From positions 186,001 through 250,000 of the forward strand of contig NZ_KE340297.1 of NCBI RefSeq assembly GCF_000413315.1: a stretch of 64,000 bases of DNA, in the 5' to 3' direction. Made by a program: the position numbers and the translations under genes. Shown here piece after piece: positions 1-12,123 of this stretch. The DNA is from Propionibacterium sp. oral taxon 192 str. F0372. Lineage in GTDB: Bacteria > Actinomycetota > Actinomycetes > Propionibacteriales > Propionibacteriaceae. Within the stretch, counting starts at the first letter, position 1. Every line of letters starts with the position of its first letter. Below the pieces are notes generated by a model, which had not been told where the DNA came from, ran no database searches, and saw only the letters and a list, made by a program, of their open reading frames with translations.

Positions 1-1051
1 CAGTGCCCTCCGGCAGTGAAACGGTGCCGGTGACATCGGTGGTGCGGAAGTAGAACTGCGGGGAGTAGTTCGAGAAGAACGGCTTGTGACGACCGCCCTC
101 CTCCTTGGTCAGCACGTAGACGGAACCCTCGAACTCGGTGTGCGGAGTGGTGGAGCCGGGCTTCACCACAACCATGCCACGCTCGACGTCTTCCTTCTTG
201 GTGCCGCGGAGCAGCAAACCGACGTTGTCGCCCGCCTGACCCTCATCAAGGATCTTGCGGAACATCTCGACACCGGTGATGGTGGTGGTCTGGGTAGGAG
301 CCAGGCCCACGATCTCGACGGTCTCGCCGGTCTTGATGATGCCGCGCTCGATACGACCGGTCACCACGGTGCCGCGGCCGGTGATCGTGAAAACGTCCTC
401 AACGGGCATCAGGAAGGGCTTCTCGGTCTCGCGAGTCGGCTGCGGGATGTACTCGTCGACAGCCTTCATGAGCTCCATGATGGAGTCGGCCCACTTCTCA
501 TCGCCTTCCAGAGCCTGATAGGCGGAGATTCGGACGACCGGGCAGTTGTCTCCGTCGAATTCCTGCTCGGACAGGGCCTCGCGGACCTCCATCTCGACAA
601 GCTCGATGAGCTCCTCGTCGTCGACCATGTCGCACTTGTTCAGAGCTACCACGATGGCGGGGACGCCGACCTGGCGGGCGAGCAGGATGTGCTCGCGGGT
701 CTGGGCCATCGGGCCATCGGTGGCAGCCACGACCAGGATGGCGCCGTCCATCTGGGCAGCTCCAGTGATCATGTTCTTGACGTAGTCAGCGTGCCCCGGG
801 CAGTCCACGTGAGCGTAGTGACGAGCCTCGGTCTGGTACTCGACGTGAGCGATCGAGATGGTGATGCCACGCTGACGCTCTTCCGGTGCCTTGTCGATCT
901 GATCGAACGCAGACACCGCGTTCAGCTCGGGGTACTTGTCGTGCAGCACCTTGGTGATCGCCGCCGTCAGCGTGGTCTTGCCGTGGTCGACGTGGCCGAT
1001 GGTGCCGATGTTGCAGTGCGGCTTGGTCCGCTCGAACTTGGCCTTTGCCAC
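1..1051 (-). CDS. tuf: Elongation factor Tu (C-terminus off the left edge)
   Basis: EF-Tu carries aminoacyl-tRNA to the ribosome as a GTP complex. About 350 of the usual 396-397 residues are inside the window; the C-terminal part of domain III lies beyond base 1. The start is a GTG at 1049-1051 preceded by a GAAGGAG ribosome-binding site; the protein begins [12 protein letters not shown]. The P-loop GHVDHGKT is at about residues 19-26, followed by DCPGH and NKCD, as in all EF-Tu. The glycines in LLRG and ERGM, where GE2270A/kirromycin-type resistance changes occur, are unaltered. The gene is last in the str order rpsL-rpsG-fusA-tuf but is separated from fusA by a hairpin and has a good promoter of its own, so it is probably also transcribed alone. 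Confidence 0.98.
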   Translation of the reverse strand, partial: MAKAKFERTKPHCNIGTIGHVDHGKTTLTAAITKVLHDKYPELNAVSAFDQIDKAPEERQRGITISIAHVEYQTEARHYAHVDCPGHADYVKNMITGAAQMDGAILVVAATDGPMAQTREHILLARQVGVPAIVVALNKCDMVDDEELIELVEMEVREALSEQEFDGDNCPVVRISAYQALEGDEKWADSIMELMKAVDEYIPQPTRETEKPFLMPVEDVFTITGRGTVVTGRIERGIIKTGETVEIVGLAPTQTTTITGVEMFRKILDEGQAGDNVGLLLRGTKKEDVERGMVVVKPGSTTPHTEFEGSVYVLTKEEGGRHKPFFSNYSPQFYFRTTDVTGTVSLPEGT

Positions 1052-1176
1052 TCTTGGGCTCCTTCTGATTTGTCGCCACGCGATCTACGTGGCCGAGCTT
1101 GTGTGCCTGTGGGATTTCCCCGCAGCTGAACCTGTCTGCTGACAGGGCCGCGGGCACGCGCCCACGAACTTTTCCA

Positions 1177-1205
1177 ATTGTTGTCATCCGGCCGCCGATA
1201 GTCAA
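1177..1205 (-). promoter_or_regulatory. Promoter for tuf
   Basis: On the minus strand TTGACT (1200-1205) is followed after exactly 17 bases by AACAAT (1177-1182). This is 5/6 and 4/6 to the sigma-70 consensus. It lies just beyond the fusA terminator hairpin and predicts a tuf leader of about 120 bases. No other explanation for the site is evident. Confidence 0.55.
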
Positions 1206-1244
1206 ACCGGACGGCACGCGTTCTCCCTGTCGGCAACCGATGGC

Positions 1245-1276
1245 AACGGCCCCGGAGGAAATCCTCCGGGGCCGTT
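1245..1276 (-). terminator. Hairpin after fusA
   Basis: AACGGCCCCGGAGGA (1245-1259) pairs with TCCTCCGGGGCCGTT (1262-1276), leaving a minimal loop. It begins 17 bases after the fusA stop codon. There is no T-tract on the minus strand, so it may be a weak terminator or an mRNA 3'-end stabiliser between fusA and tuf. Confidence 0.6.
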
Positions 1277-1292
1277 GATCTGGATCAGTTGA

Positions 1293-3392
1293 TCACTGCT
1301 CGCCACGAGCCTTCGCGATGATCTCCTCGGCGATGTTCTTCGGCACCTCACCGTAGGAATGGAATTCCATCGAATAGGAGGCCTGGCCCGATGTCTTCGA
1401 GCGCAGGTCGCCGACATAGCCGAACATCTCGGCCAACGGCACCAAGGCACGCACGACGCGGTTGCCGTGTTCCTCGTCCATCGACTGCGTCTGCCCACGA
1501 CGGGAGTTCAGGTCACCGATGACGGTGCCAAGGTAGTCCTCCGGAGTGGTGACCTCGACTGCCATCAGCGGCTCGAGCAGGGCCGGGTCTGCCTTGCGTG
1601 CGGCCTCCTTGAAAGCCATCGAACCGGCGATCTTGAAGGCGAGTTCCGAGGAGTCGACGTCGTGGTAAGCACCGTCGGAGAGAGTCACCTTGACGTCCTC
1701 GACCGGGTAGCCGGCCAGAACACCGAACTGCATGGCCTCCTGGATACCAGCATCGACAGCTGGGATGTACTCGCGCGGGATGCGACCGCCGGTGACCGCG
1801 TTGACAAATTCGTAGGCTGTGCCCGGTTCCTGTGGCTCGACGGTGATGATGACTTTACCGAACTGGCCGGAACCACCCGATTGCTTCTTGTGGGTGTACT
1901 CGACATTTTCCACCTTGCGGCGCAGGGTTTCGCGGTAGGCCACCTGGGGCTTGCCAATGTTGGCCTCGACGTGGAACTCACGCTTCATGCGGTCGATGAG
2001 CACCTCTAGGTGCAACTCGCCCATGCCTGCGATGATGGTCTGTCCGGTTTCCTCGTCGGTATGCACCTGGAAGGTCGGGTCTTCCTCGGCGAGCCGCTGG
2101 ATGGCGGTCGACAATTTCTCCTGATCGGCCTTCGACTTCGGCTCAATGGCCTGCTCGATGACCGGGTTCGGGAACTCCATCGACTCCAGGATCACCGGAG
2201 CAGCTGGATCGCACAAGGTATCACCGGTGCCGGTATTCTTCAGGCCCATGACCGCGCAGATATTACCTGCGGGGATGGCCTCCACCTCTTGACGCTTGTT
2301 GGCGTGCATCTGGTAAATCTTGCCGATGCGCTCCTTCTTGCCGGTGGTTGCATTGAGCACCTGGGAACCAGCCTCCAATACACCGGAGTAGACCCGCACA
2401 TAGGTCAGCTTGCCCAGGTGCGGATCGGCTGCGATCTTGAAAGCCAGGGTCGCGAGCGGCTCGGACTTGTCGGGATGACGCTCGATCACGGTGGACTCGT
2501 CGCCCGGCTTGAAGCCCTCAATGGCCGGGATATCCAGCGGAGAGGGCAGGTAGTCGATAATGGCATCGAGCAGAGGCTGCACGCCTTTGTTCTTGAAGGA
2601 AGTGCCGCACGTCACGGCGGTGAAGGCATTGGCCAGCACCCCGCGACGCACTGCGGCCTTCAGTTGCTCGACGGTGGGCTCGACGCCCTCCAAGAAGAGC
2701 TCCATCAACTCGTCGTCGTTTTCGGCGACAGTCTCGATCATCTCGGCACGTGCGGTCTCGGCGGCTTCCTTCATGTCGTCCGGGATCTCCTCGGTGGCGT
2801 ACATCTCACCAAGGTCGGTCTCGCCGCGGTACATCTTGGCGTTCATCTCGACGAGATCGACGACACCCTGGAAATTCGCCTCGGTGCCCACCGGCAGCTG
2901 CAGCAGTACCGGGATAGCCTGCAGCCGCTCGCGGATGGTCTTGACACAGTGCTCGAAGGAGGCACCTGTGCGGTCCAGCTTGTTGACGTAGCAGATGCGT
3001 GGGACGCCGTATTTGGATGCCTGACGCCACACGGTCATCGACTGCGGCTCCACTCCGGCCACACCGTCGAAGACGGCGACGGCACCGTCGAGGACGCGCA
3101 GCGAACGTTCCACCTCGACGGTGAAATCTACGTGGCCAGGAGTATCGATGATGTTGATCTGGTAGTTGTTCCAGAAGCAGGTAGTGGCAGCCGAGGTGAT
3201 GGTGATGCCCCGCTCCTGCTCCTGCTCCATCCAGTCCATGGTGGCGGCACCGTCGTGTACCTCACCAATCTTGTGAGTGATACCGGTGTAGTACAGGATG
3301 CGCTCGGTGGTGGTGGTCTTGCCGGCATCAATATGGGCCATGATGCCAATGTTGCGGACCATCTTGAGGTCGGTTTGAAGGTCGATAGCCAC
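1293..3392 (-). CDS. fusA: Elongation factor G
   Basis: EF-G is the GTPase that drives ribosomal translocation. It is 699 residues, the normal length. It starts with GTG at 3392 after an AGGGGAT ribosome-binding site. The P-loop AHIDAGKT is at residues 19-26, DTPGH at 83-87 and NKLD near 138, and the switch sequence RGITIT is present. The C-terminal domains include the usual GQTQSMDEE loop. It lies downstream of rpsG in the str operon with 135 intervening bases that contain a hairpin. EF-G contacts L11 and 23S rRNA A1067, the site affected by the nearby TsnR-like methyltransferase. Nothing in the sequence looks aberrant. Confidence 0.98.
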   Translation of the reverse strand: MAIDLQTDLKMVRNIGIMAHIDAGKTTTTERILYYTGITHKIGEVHDGAATMDWMEQEQERGITITSAATTCFWNNYQINIIDTPGHVDFTVEVERSLRVLDGAVAVFDGVAGVEPQSMTVWRQASKYGVPRICYVNKLDRTGASFEHCVKTIRERLQAIPVLLQLPVGTEANFQGVVDLVEMNAKMYRGETDLGEMYATEEIPDDMKEAAETARAEMIETVAENDDELMELFLEGVEPTVEQLKAAVRRGVLANAFTAVTCGTSFKNKGVQPLLDAIIDYLPSPLDIPAIEGFKPGDESTVIERHPDKSEPLATLAFKIAADPHLGKLTYVRVYSGVLEAGSQVLNATTGKKERIGKIYQMHANKRQEVEAIPAGNICAVMGLKNTGTGDTLCDPAAPVILESMEFPNPVIEQAIEPKSKADQEKLSTAIQRLAEEDPTFQVHTDEETGQTIIAGMGELHLEVLIDRMKREFHVEANIGKPQVAYRETLRRKVENVEYTHKKQSGGSGQFGKVIITVEPQEPGTAYEFVNAVTGGRIPREYIPAVDAGIQEAMQFGVLAGYPVEDVKVTLSDGAYHDVDSSELAFKIAGSMAFKEAARKADPALLEPLMAVEVTTPEDYLGTVIGDLNSRRGQTQSMDEEHGNRVVRALVPLAEMFGYVGDLRSKTSGQASYSMEFHSYGEVPKNIAEEIIAKARGEQ

Positions 3393-3490
3393 TTGATCCC
3401 CTAATGTCTCGGGCTTTGATGGTTTTTTGGGGATGACCTGCGTTGTTCACCGCGGGTTCATCTGCAGGCGATGTTGTGCTGACATGGCGA

Positions 3491-3520
3491 AGGACCGCCC
3501 CCAGTCATGAGGGCGATCCT
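3491..3520 (-). terminator. Hairpin between rpsG and fusA
   Basis: AGGACCGCCC (3491-3500) pairs with GGGCGATCCT (3511-3520), with one mismatch and a 10-base loop, directly after the rpsG stop. Because the operon continues into fusA, it is more likely an attenuator or processing/stability element than a full terminator. Confidence 0.4.
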
Positions 3521-3527
3521 CAGCAGA

Positions 3528-3998
3528 TCACCAGCGGTAGTGGGCGAAGGCGCGGTTGGCCTCTGCCATCTTGTGGGTGTCCTCACGCTTCTTGACCGAG
3601 GCCCCCAAGCCGTTGGAGGCATCCAGGATCTCGTTCATCAGGCGCTCGGCCATGGTCTTCTCGCGACGGTCGCGGGCGTAGCCGACGAGCCAGCGCATTG
3701 CCAAGGTGTTGGCCCGGGCGGGCTTCACCTCAACCGGCACCTGGTAGGTGGCGCCACCGACACGACGGGAGCGGACCTCAACGGCCGGACGGATGTTATC
3801 CAAAGCCTTCTTGAGGGTCTGGACCGGTTCGATACCGGTCTTGTCACGGATACCCTCAAGGGCGGTGTAGACGATGGACTGCGCGATGGTCTTCTTACCG
3901 TCCAGCAGGATCTTGCTGACCAGCTGGGAAACCAGCGGAGTGCCGTAGACCGGATCAGCGATCACGGGGCGCTTGGGCGCCGGACCCTTGCGAGGCAT
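3528..3998 (-). CDS. rpsG: 30S ribosomal protein S7
   Basis: S7 nucleates assembly of the 16S rRNA 3' major domain and, in enteric bacteria, represses its own operon. It is 156 residues, normal for the family, starting [10 protein letters not shown] and containing the typical [14 protein letters not shown] and RW-rich C-terminal segments. The ATG shares one base with the rpsL stop (TAATG), so the two are translationally coupled. It is second in the str operon. Confidence 0.98.
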   Translation of the reverse strand: MPRKGPAPKRPVIADPVYGTPLVSQLVSKILLDGKKTIAQSIVYTALEGIRDKTGIEPVQTLKKALDNIRPAVEVRSRRVGGATYQVPVEVKPARANTLAMRWLVGYARDRREKTMAERLMNEILDASNGLGASVKKREDTHKMAEANRAFAHYRW

Positions 3999-4369
3999 TA
4001 CTTCTCCTTCTTCGCGCCGTAGCGGCTGCGAGCCTGCTTGCGGTTCTTAACACCCTGGGTGTCGAGGGCACCGCGGACGATCTTGTAGCGGACACCGGGG
4101 AGGTCCTTCACACGGCCACCGCGCACGAGCACCATCGAGTGCTCCTGCAGGTTATGGCCGACGCCGGGGATGTAGGCAGTGACCTCAATGCCCGAGGAGA
4201 GGCGAACACGGGCAACCTTGCGCAGTGCCGAGTTCGGCTTCTTGGGGGTGGTGGTGTACACACGGGTGCAGACACCGCGGCGCTGCGGGGAACCCTTGAG
4301 CGCGGGGGTCTTATTCTTGCTAGCCTTGTCGGTGCGGCCCTTGCGGACCAGCTGCTGGATTGTAGGCAC
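3998..4369 (-). CDS. rpsL: 30S ribosomal protein S12
   Basis: S12 is a decoding-centre protein and the first gene of the str operon. It has 123 residues and a GTG start at 4369. Lys43 (in TTPKKPNSA) and Lys88 (in GGRVKDLPG), the residues changed in streptomycin-resistant mutants, are both wild type, as is Asp89, the methylthiolation site. It is translationally coupled to rpsG by a TAATG overlap. A canonical promoter lies about 235 bases upstream. Confidence 0.98.
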   Translation of the reverse strand: MPTIQQLVRKGRTDKASKNKTPALKGSPQRRGVCTRVYTTTPKKPNSALRKVARVRLSSGIEVTAYIPGVGHNLQEHSMVLVRGGRVKDLPGVRYKIVRGALDTQGVKNRKQARSRYGAKKEK

Positions 4370-4601
4370 CTGCTGGTATCTCTTTCCGGTTGTTCGGCAC
4401 GCCGTGTGGCGCGACCATTCGTCATCTTTCCCTGGCTGCGACTCCTGCCATCCTCCGACCGGACCACCGTCATCCGGGCATCGAATCGGTGTCGCCGTGC
4501 GAACTCCGCACTTAGCCGTCAGGTTCCCCCAGCAACGTTTGGAGAACCCGGCTCAACGCCAGGGCACGCACATGGTCTCGGCGCAAGCCGAGCACAGAGG
4601 C

Positions 4602-4630
4602 ACTTTACCTGTCTAGCCCAGCTCGGTCAA
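4602..4630 (-). promoter_or_regulatory. Promoter of the str operon
   Basis: Minus-strand TTGACC (4625-4630), a 17-base spacer and TAAAGT (4602-4607) form a near-consensus housekeeping promoter. It lies in the 415-base gene-free stretch 4370-4784 upstream of rpsL. A start site near 4595 would give a leader of about 225 bases. Apart from this promoter I see no gene, repeat or strong hairpin in the stretch. Confidence 0.6.
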
Positions 4631-4784
4631 AACCCGCGTTGTTCATCTTGGATGGCCACGCGGACTGATGCCCACGCTGACTGTCTCGTTGACTCCTACC
4701 GACAATGCCCATGTGGTTCCACGCTGGAGGGATGGATGCCGCCACCGGAGCAACGCAGATGGGCCCAATACACCATTACCGGGA

Positions 4785-5573
4785 TTACCGGGCCTCGGAC
4801 CGGACAAACAACGCGATGCCCGCCGCGACGGACACGTTGAGAGACTCGACACCAGTCCTCATCTGGATGGATGCGGTGAGATCCGCGGCCGCACCAAGTT
4901 CCGAGGACACGCCTCGTAGTTCGCTGCCCAACACCAATGCAAGCGGGGACCTGATGCTGGTCAATTCGCTGATAGGTACATCACCATCGGCCGCGAATCG
5001 TACAATGCGGCAACGCGGCTTTGCCCAGCGCACGACGTCGGCCGCATCAGCAAGCACGACGGGAAGCGAGAACACGAAGCCTCTGCTGGCCCGAACCAGC
5101 CGTCGGTCCATCACCGTCGCAAGCTGGCTGTCGCACAGCACCACTCCCGATGCCTTCAGGGCCAGAGCCGACCGCACAATGGCACCAATATTGCCAACGA
5201 TCCTGACACCGTCGAGAATCAGTACGTCACCCGAGTCCACGTCTATTTGCTCAAGTCGCGCGGGCCGCGGAGGAACGGCGACCCCCACGACATCCGGACG
5301 TCGGCCAGCTTTGAAGATGCCCGACATGAGAGACGCCGAGATGAACCTGAAAGGGACGCTCCGGGATGCGCAGAGTTCCATGAGTTCTCGCGGCGAGTGG
5401 TTCTCATCTGCATAGACCTCGACGACTTTGGCTCCTGAAAGGATCGCCTCTCGGACAGGGATCTCATCCTCAAGGAACATGATCGATCCCGGCTTGAACG
5501 CTGGCTTCGAGATATCCATCAGCCTCTGGATGGCTGGGTCGGAACGGGACGTGATGATTTCGGGCTGACGCAT
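4785..5573 (-). CDS. tsnR: TsnR/NshR-type 23S rRNA (adenosine-1067-2'-O)-methyltransferase
   Basis: This SPOUT-class RNA methyltransferase closely resembles the thiostrepton/nosiheptide-resistance enzymes that 2'-O-methylate A1067 of 23S rRNA, the thiopeptide site in the L11-binding region. From the ATG at 5573 it has 262 residues and the family's SDPA(I/V)QR lies at residue 11, as in Tsr. An N-terminal L30e-like domain includes SGIFKAG with Phe87. The SPOUT domain shows DGVRIVGNIGAIVR (Asn128, Arg134, matching Tsr Asn129/Arg135), ASRGFVFSLPVVL, a GSE motif and SLNVSVAAGIAL. A TTG at 5597 would add eight residues. It sits between the str operon and rpoC; from memory, the Streptomyces laurentii tsr gene also lies among ribosomal-protein operons. 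A housekeeping TrmH/RlmB role is less likely given the end-to-end Tsr resemblance. Confidence 0.85.
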   Translation of the reverse strand: MRQPEIITSRSDPAIQRLMDISKPAFKPGSIMFLEDEIPVREAILSGAKVVEVYADENHSPRELMELCASRSVPFRFISASLMSGIFKAGRRPDVVGVAVPPRPARLEQIDVDSGDVLILDGVRIVGNIGAIVRSALALKASGVVLCDSQLATVMDRRLVRASRGFVFSLPVVLADAADVVRWAKPRCRIVRFAADGDVPISELTSIRSPLALVLGSELRGVSSELGAAADLTASIQMRTGVESLNVSVAAGIALFVRSEAR

Positions 5574-6145
5574 CCGGGCAGTGTACACCTCGATCAAGGT
5601 TTTCTCTTGGGGACTGTCCGGTTTTGCTGTTTCTAGGTTCGCCTGATTGTGAGGAACGCGATGGGCACCGTCCCACGCCGAACAGTGATCTTCCCGGCGA
5701 ACAATGTATGAGTTCGGTGGTTTTCATTGGTGAGGCTGTCCTTGCGCCATCCCTCAAAGGTAATGACGAACGCGTTGAGTGCGGACTTCCGCATCGTCAT
5801 CCGCTTACCCGGCCCCACTCGCAATGACGGCCACTTCCGGAATGAGCCCATCTTTTTATCTTCAGATCACATTTTTAAAGGCATGGAAAATTCACAAAAC
5901 GATCCCATTCTCAAGCCCGTCATACTGATGATTCTCTACCGAATAAATTCTTGCGGGAGGCCGGAGCCAGCCGTGGAAATCTATACGCCACGCTTGGCGG
6001 TGCACAATTGGGAAGTGTTTTTGCACATTGCATGCATACGAACGACAACCGGCTGAAGTTGCGCCCGGGCCAGGAAGCAGTAGTGCCCGGCTTCTTGACC
6101 GCGTCCTTGAGGCAACCAAACCAGAAGCCACCTGCAGCGGAGGTC
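5574..6145. other. Gene-free stretch with an AT-rich core
   Basis: These 572 bases lie between the LCP protein and tsnR-like genes. I find no coding sequence with family resemblance; short open frames on both strands lack plausible codon use and ribosome-binding sites. About 100 bases from 5849 are only about 35% GC, far below the surroundings. The tsnR-like promoter should be here, but I could not identify a convincing -35/-10 pair. Confidence 0.6.
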
Positions 6146-7087
6146 TCACAGATAGCAGGACCGATAGCCGAGTTCACTGAGATGGCGACGGGTCTCGACG
6201 GTGATCTCATCGGCGGATCCGTTCGGCTCGGTGGGCAGGGTCGTGGCCTGTTGCAGGCTACGCAAATCCATCAGATCGTCGATCCCGGTACCGGTGGCCA
6301 GCCCGAGGTGGGGCGAGACCCGCCAAATAACCTGCTGCCAGCTGAGCGGAGATTTTCGTACCTTACCGAGGACCGCCGACAACAGCTGGGCCTGGCGCTC
6401 CCGGCGTGCCTGCTCCCCCTCCGGCTCCGGAACCCATTGCCCGTCGATGAGGGTCTCTCCGAGCCGGGAGCGCACATAGCTGAGGGCATGCACCCCATCC
6501 AGGTGTATCCGTCCGGCCGGGACGTCGAGATCGACCTGTGTATCACGCAGCGCCCGCGGTACCTCCACCTCAACCCCACCCAAGACATCAACCACATCGA
6601 CGAAGCCCTGCAGATCGATGGTCACCAAATGATCGACTGGGATCCGCAGGCCCACGCACATGTTATCGACGAAGGTCTGCGGCGAGACCTGCCACTGGGC
6701 CCCTAGTCTGGCGGTCGCATCCAGGTCCTTGAGCACTCCCCCGTCCTGGGCGCTGTTCGAGTGGAACCACAGATTGCGCGGGATAGCGGTAGTCACCAAT
6801 CCACGGGGAGTCTCGGTAACCAAGAGGATGACATCAGCCCGGGTCCCTGGTTGGGTGTCAGCTTCCCCGGTGGTCCGGGTGATCTCGGATGATGCGGCCG
6901 CGCGGTCATCGAGGCCCACGATCACCCAGGTGCGCGGCCCAGCGCTGGCGGGCATGAGAAGATCCACTCGCTGGAATCTCGCGGTGATCATCACCAGATT
7001 CCCCACCATGGCGAGCAGCGCCACTGCGATGACACCCAGCACTATCCACCACCGACTCTGGTGAGGTGATTTCACGATGGTGGGCAC
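6146..7087 (-). CDS. LytR-CpsA-Psr (LCP) family cell-wall glycopolymer ligase
   Basis: LCP proteins transfer undecaprenyl-linked glycopolymers to peptidoglycan on the outer face of the membrane. The 313-residue protein has one N-terminal membrane segment (about residues 12-34) and then an extracellular LCP domain. The domain shows RADVILLVTE near residue 82, PRNLWF, a VTIDLQGFVDVVDVLGGV segment and LDGVHALSYVRSR. These match the family's Arg/Asp phosphate- and metal-binding elements. The start is GTG at 7087 with GGAGG five bases upstream. It follows the gene for a secreted LPKTGN protein but is separated from it by a terminator. The exact glycopolymer substrate cannot be told. Confidence 0.85.
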   Translation of the reverse strand: MPTIVKSPHQSRWWIVLGVIAVALLAMVGNLVMITARFQRVDLLMPASAGPRTWVIVGLDDRAAASSEITRTTGEADTQPGTRADVILLVTETPRGLVTTAIPRNLWFHSNSAQDGGVLKDLDATARLGAQWQVSPQTFVDNMCVGLRIPVDHLVTIDLQGFVDVVDVLGGVEVEVPRALRDTQVDLDVPAGRIHLDGVHALSYVRSRLGETLIDGQWVPEPEGEQARRERQAQLLSAVLGKVRKSPLSWQQVIWRVSPHLGLATGTGIDDLMDLRSLQQATTLPTEPNGSADEITVETRRHLSELGYRSCYL

Positions 7088-7107
7088 TGAGCCTCCTGAT
7101 GATGCAA

Positions 7108-7145
7108 CTCGGGGGGCCGTCCACCTATTGTGGACGACCCCCGAG
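7108..7145 (-). terminator. Terminator after the LPKTGN protein gene
   Basis: CTCGGGGGGCCGTCCAC (7108-7124) pairs with GTGGACGACCCCCGAG (7130-7145), apart from one bulged base and a G-U pair, with a 5-base loop. It starts 7 bases beyond the stop of the secreted-protein gene and ends just before the LCP gene's ribosome-binding site. Confidence 0.7.
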
Positions 7146-7152
7146 GGTTGGA

Positions 7153-7950
7153 TCAGTTACCCGTCTTCGGCAGCTTGGTGGGCTTAGGAGCAACACCCGG
7201 ATCAGCGGTGCCAGGGTTCATGGTGCCGGGGTTCACAGTACCCGGAGTGGAATCATCGGCCTTCTTCGCCACCGAGGAGTACTTGTTGAAAAAGACCGCT
7301 GGCGCACCATTGCGGGTACCGGTTGCGAGAACCTCGTAAGCCCCGTCCTGGCCGTAGGGCAGTACCAGCTTGGCGTCCAAGTAGCCCTCGGCGGTGGCCC
7401 TCAGATCGAAGGTAGAGATCTCACCGTTGGGAGCTTTTACCTCAAGTTTGACCTGCGAATCAGGATCGAAGGGAGTCAGCACATTGTCATCGAATTCGAT
7501 CAGCGGAACCGACACGACGACCTCCGAGCCCTCGAGCCAGGTATCGGTTTCCACACCAGCCAGATCAAGCACACCGCGCTGGACCGTGACCGCCGACAGC
7601 TCGGCCTCGGCCTCGCCATTGGCGGTATAGGTGCATTGCACCTTGATGGTGACATCGCCCGGGTGGGAGATCACCTCGTTGATGGTGGCGGCCCCGGTGG
7701 CGGGAGCTGCAACAGTATTGTGCTCAAGCGGTACTACGACGTCACCCTCGGTCCAGATCTGGTACTTGATCTCAGCGGCGCCCTCGTCCACCGAGCAGCC
7801 GTCAACCTGGAAGGTGAACTCCGGACCCTGCTGCGGGTCTGCCGCTTTGACGAAGGGAATCGGCGTGGCATTAGCGGAGGTGACTCCTGCGAAGGAACCC
7901 AAAAGAGCCAAAGCGCCCACCGCGGCACCTAGTCTGATTGCCTTGTTCAT
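7153..7950 (-). CDS. Secreted protein with terminal LPKTGN and no membrane anchor
   Basis: The function is not recognised. The 265-residue protein has a clear signal peptide (hydrophobic core about residues 6-24, likely cleavage after ANA at 26-28), then about 200 residues of probable beta-rich extracellular sequence containing two cysteines. A proline/glycine-rich stalk follows with three PGT(V/M/A)(N/D) units. The protein ends KLPKTGN. The LPXTG-like sorting motif is the extreme C-terminus; the hydrophobic segment and basic tail needed for sortase presentation are missing, and the bases after the stop form a terminator rather than a broken tail. The ATG start has AAGGA upstream. It may be secreted free or displayed by another route; an adhesin-like role is a guess. 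Confidence 0.8.
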   Translation of the reverse strand: MNKAIRLGAAVGALALLGSFAGVTSANATPIPFVKAADPQQGPEFTFQVDGCSVDEGAAEIKYQIWTEGDVVVPLEHNTVAAPATGAATINEVISHPGDVTIKVQCTYTANGEAEAELSAVTVQRGVLDLAGVETDTWLEGSEVVVSVPLIEFDDNVLTPFDPDSQVKLEVKAPNGEISTFDLRATAEGYLDAKLVLPYGQDGAYEVLATGTRNGAPAVFFNKYSSVAKKADDSTPGTVNPGTMNPGTADPGVAPKPTKLPKTGN

Positions 7951-8130
7951 CTTTGTCCTTGATCCTCATCAGAGGACGACCCGTGTCAGATGCTCCACGC
8001 GTAGGAGTCCGCAGCCGTCCAGGTTCACACCTGGTATTTTTACCATATTTCCCGTAGCCAAAGGAAATTGCCCGCCATCTGTGGCTACCCATAGCCCCCA
8101 GGCTTAAAGACTCTTCGGCACCGGACGACT

Positions 8131-8170
8131 TGAGGGGCCGCCCCACGGCCCACGTGGTGACGGCCCCTCA
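8131..8170 (-). terminator. Terminator after rpoC
   Basis: TGAGGGGCCG (8131-8140) pairs perfectly with CGGCCCCTCA (8161-8170) around a 20-base loop that can form a short inner stem. It begins 12 bases after the rpoC stop. No T-tract follows. Confidence 0.6.
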
Positions 8171-8181
8171 GAAGCAGCGGC

Positions 8182-12072
<3,891 letters not shown>

Positions 12073-12123
12073 TTGTTGTCTCCCTAATTGGGTCGAAAAG
12101 GTGTGTTCTCAGGGAGTCTGTGA

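Noticed and set aside
1-1051. Kirromycin/GE2270A-resistant EF-Tu to match the thiopeptide theme
   Set aside because: The glycines in LLRG and ERGM are normal; the far C-terminus is not visible.
86-1129. Long open frame on the plus strand opposite tuf
   Set aside because: It is the antisense shadow of a highly conserved GC-rich gene; no family resemblance and no ribosome-binding site.
3998-4369. Streptomycin-resistance change in S12
   Set aside because: Lys43 and Lys88 are wild type.
5727-6056. 109-codon plus-strand frame in the AT-rich gap
   Set aside because: No similarity to any family I know, poor codon pattern and no ribosome-binding site.
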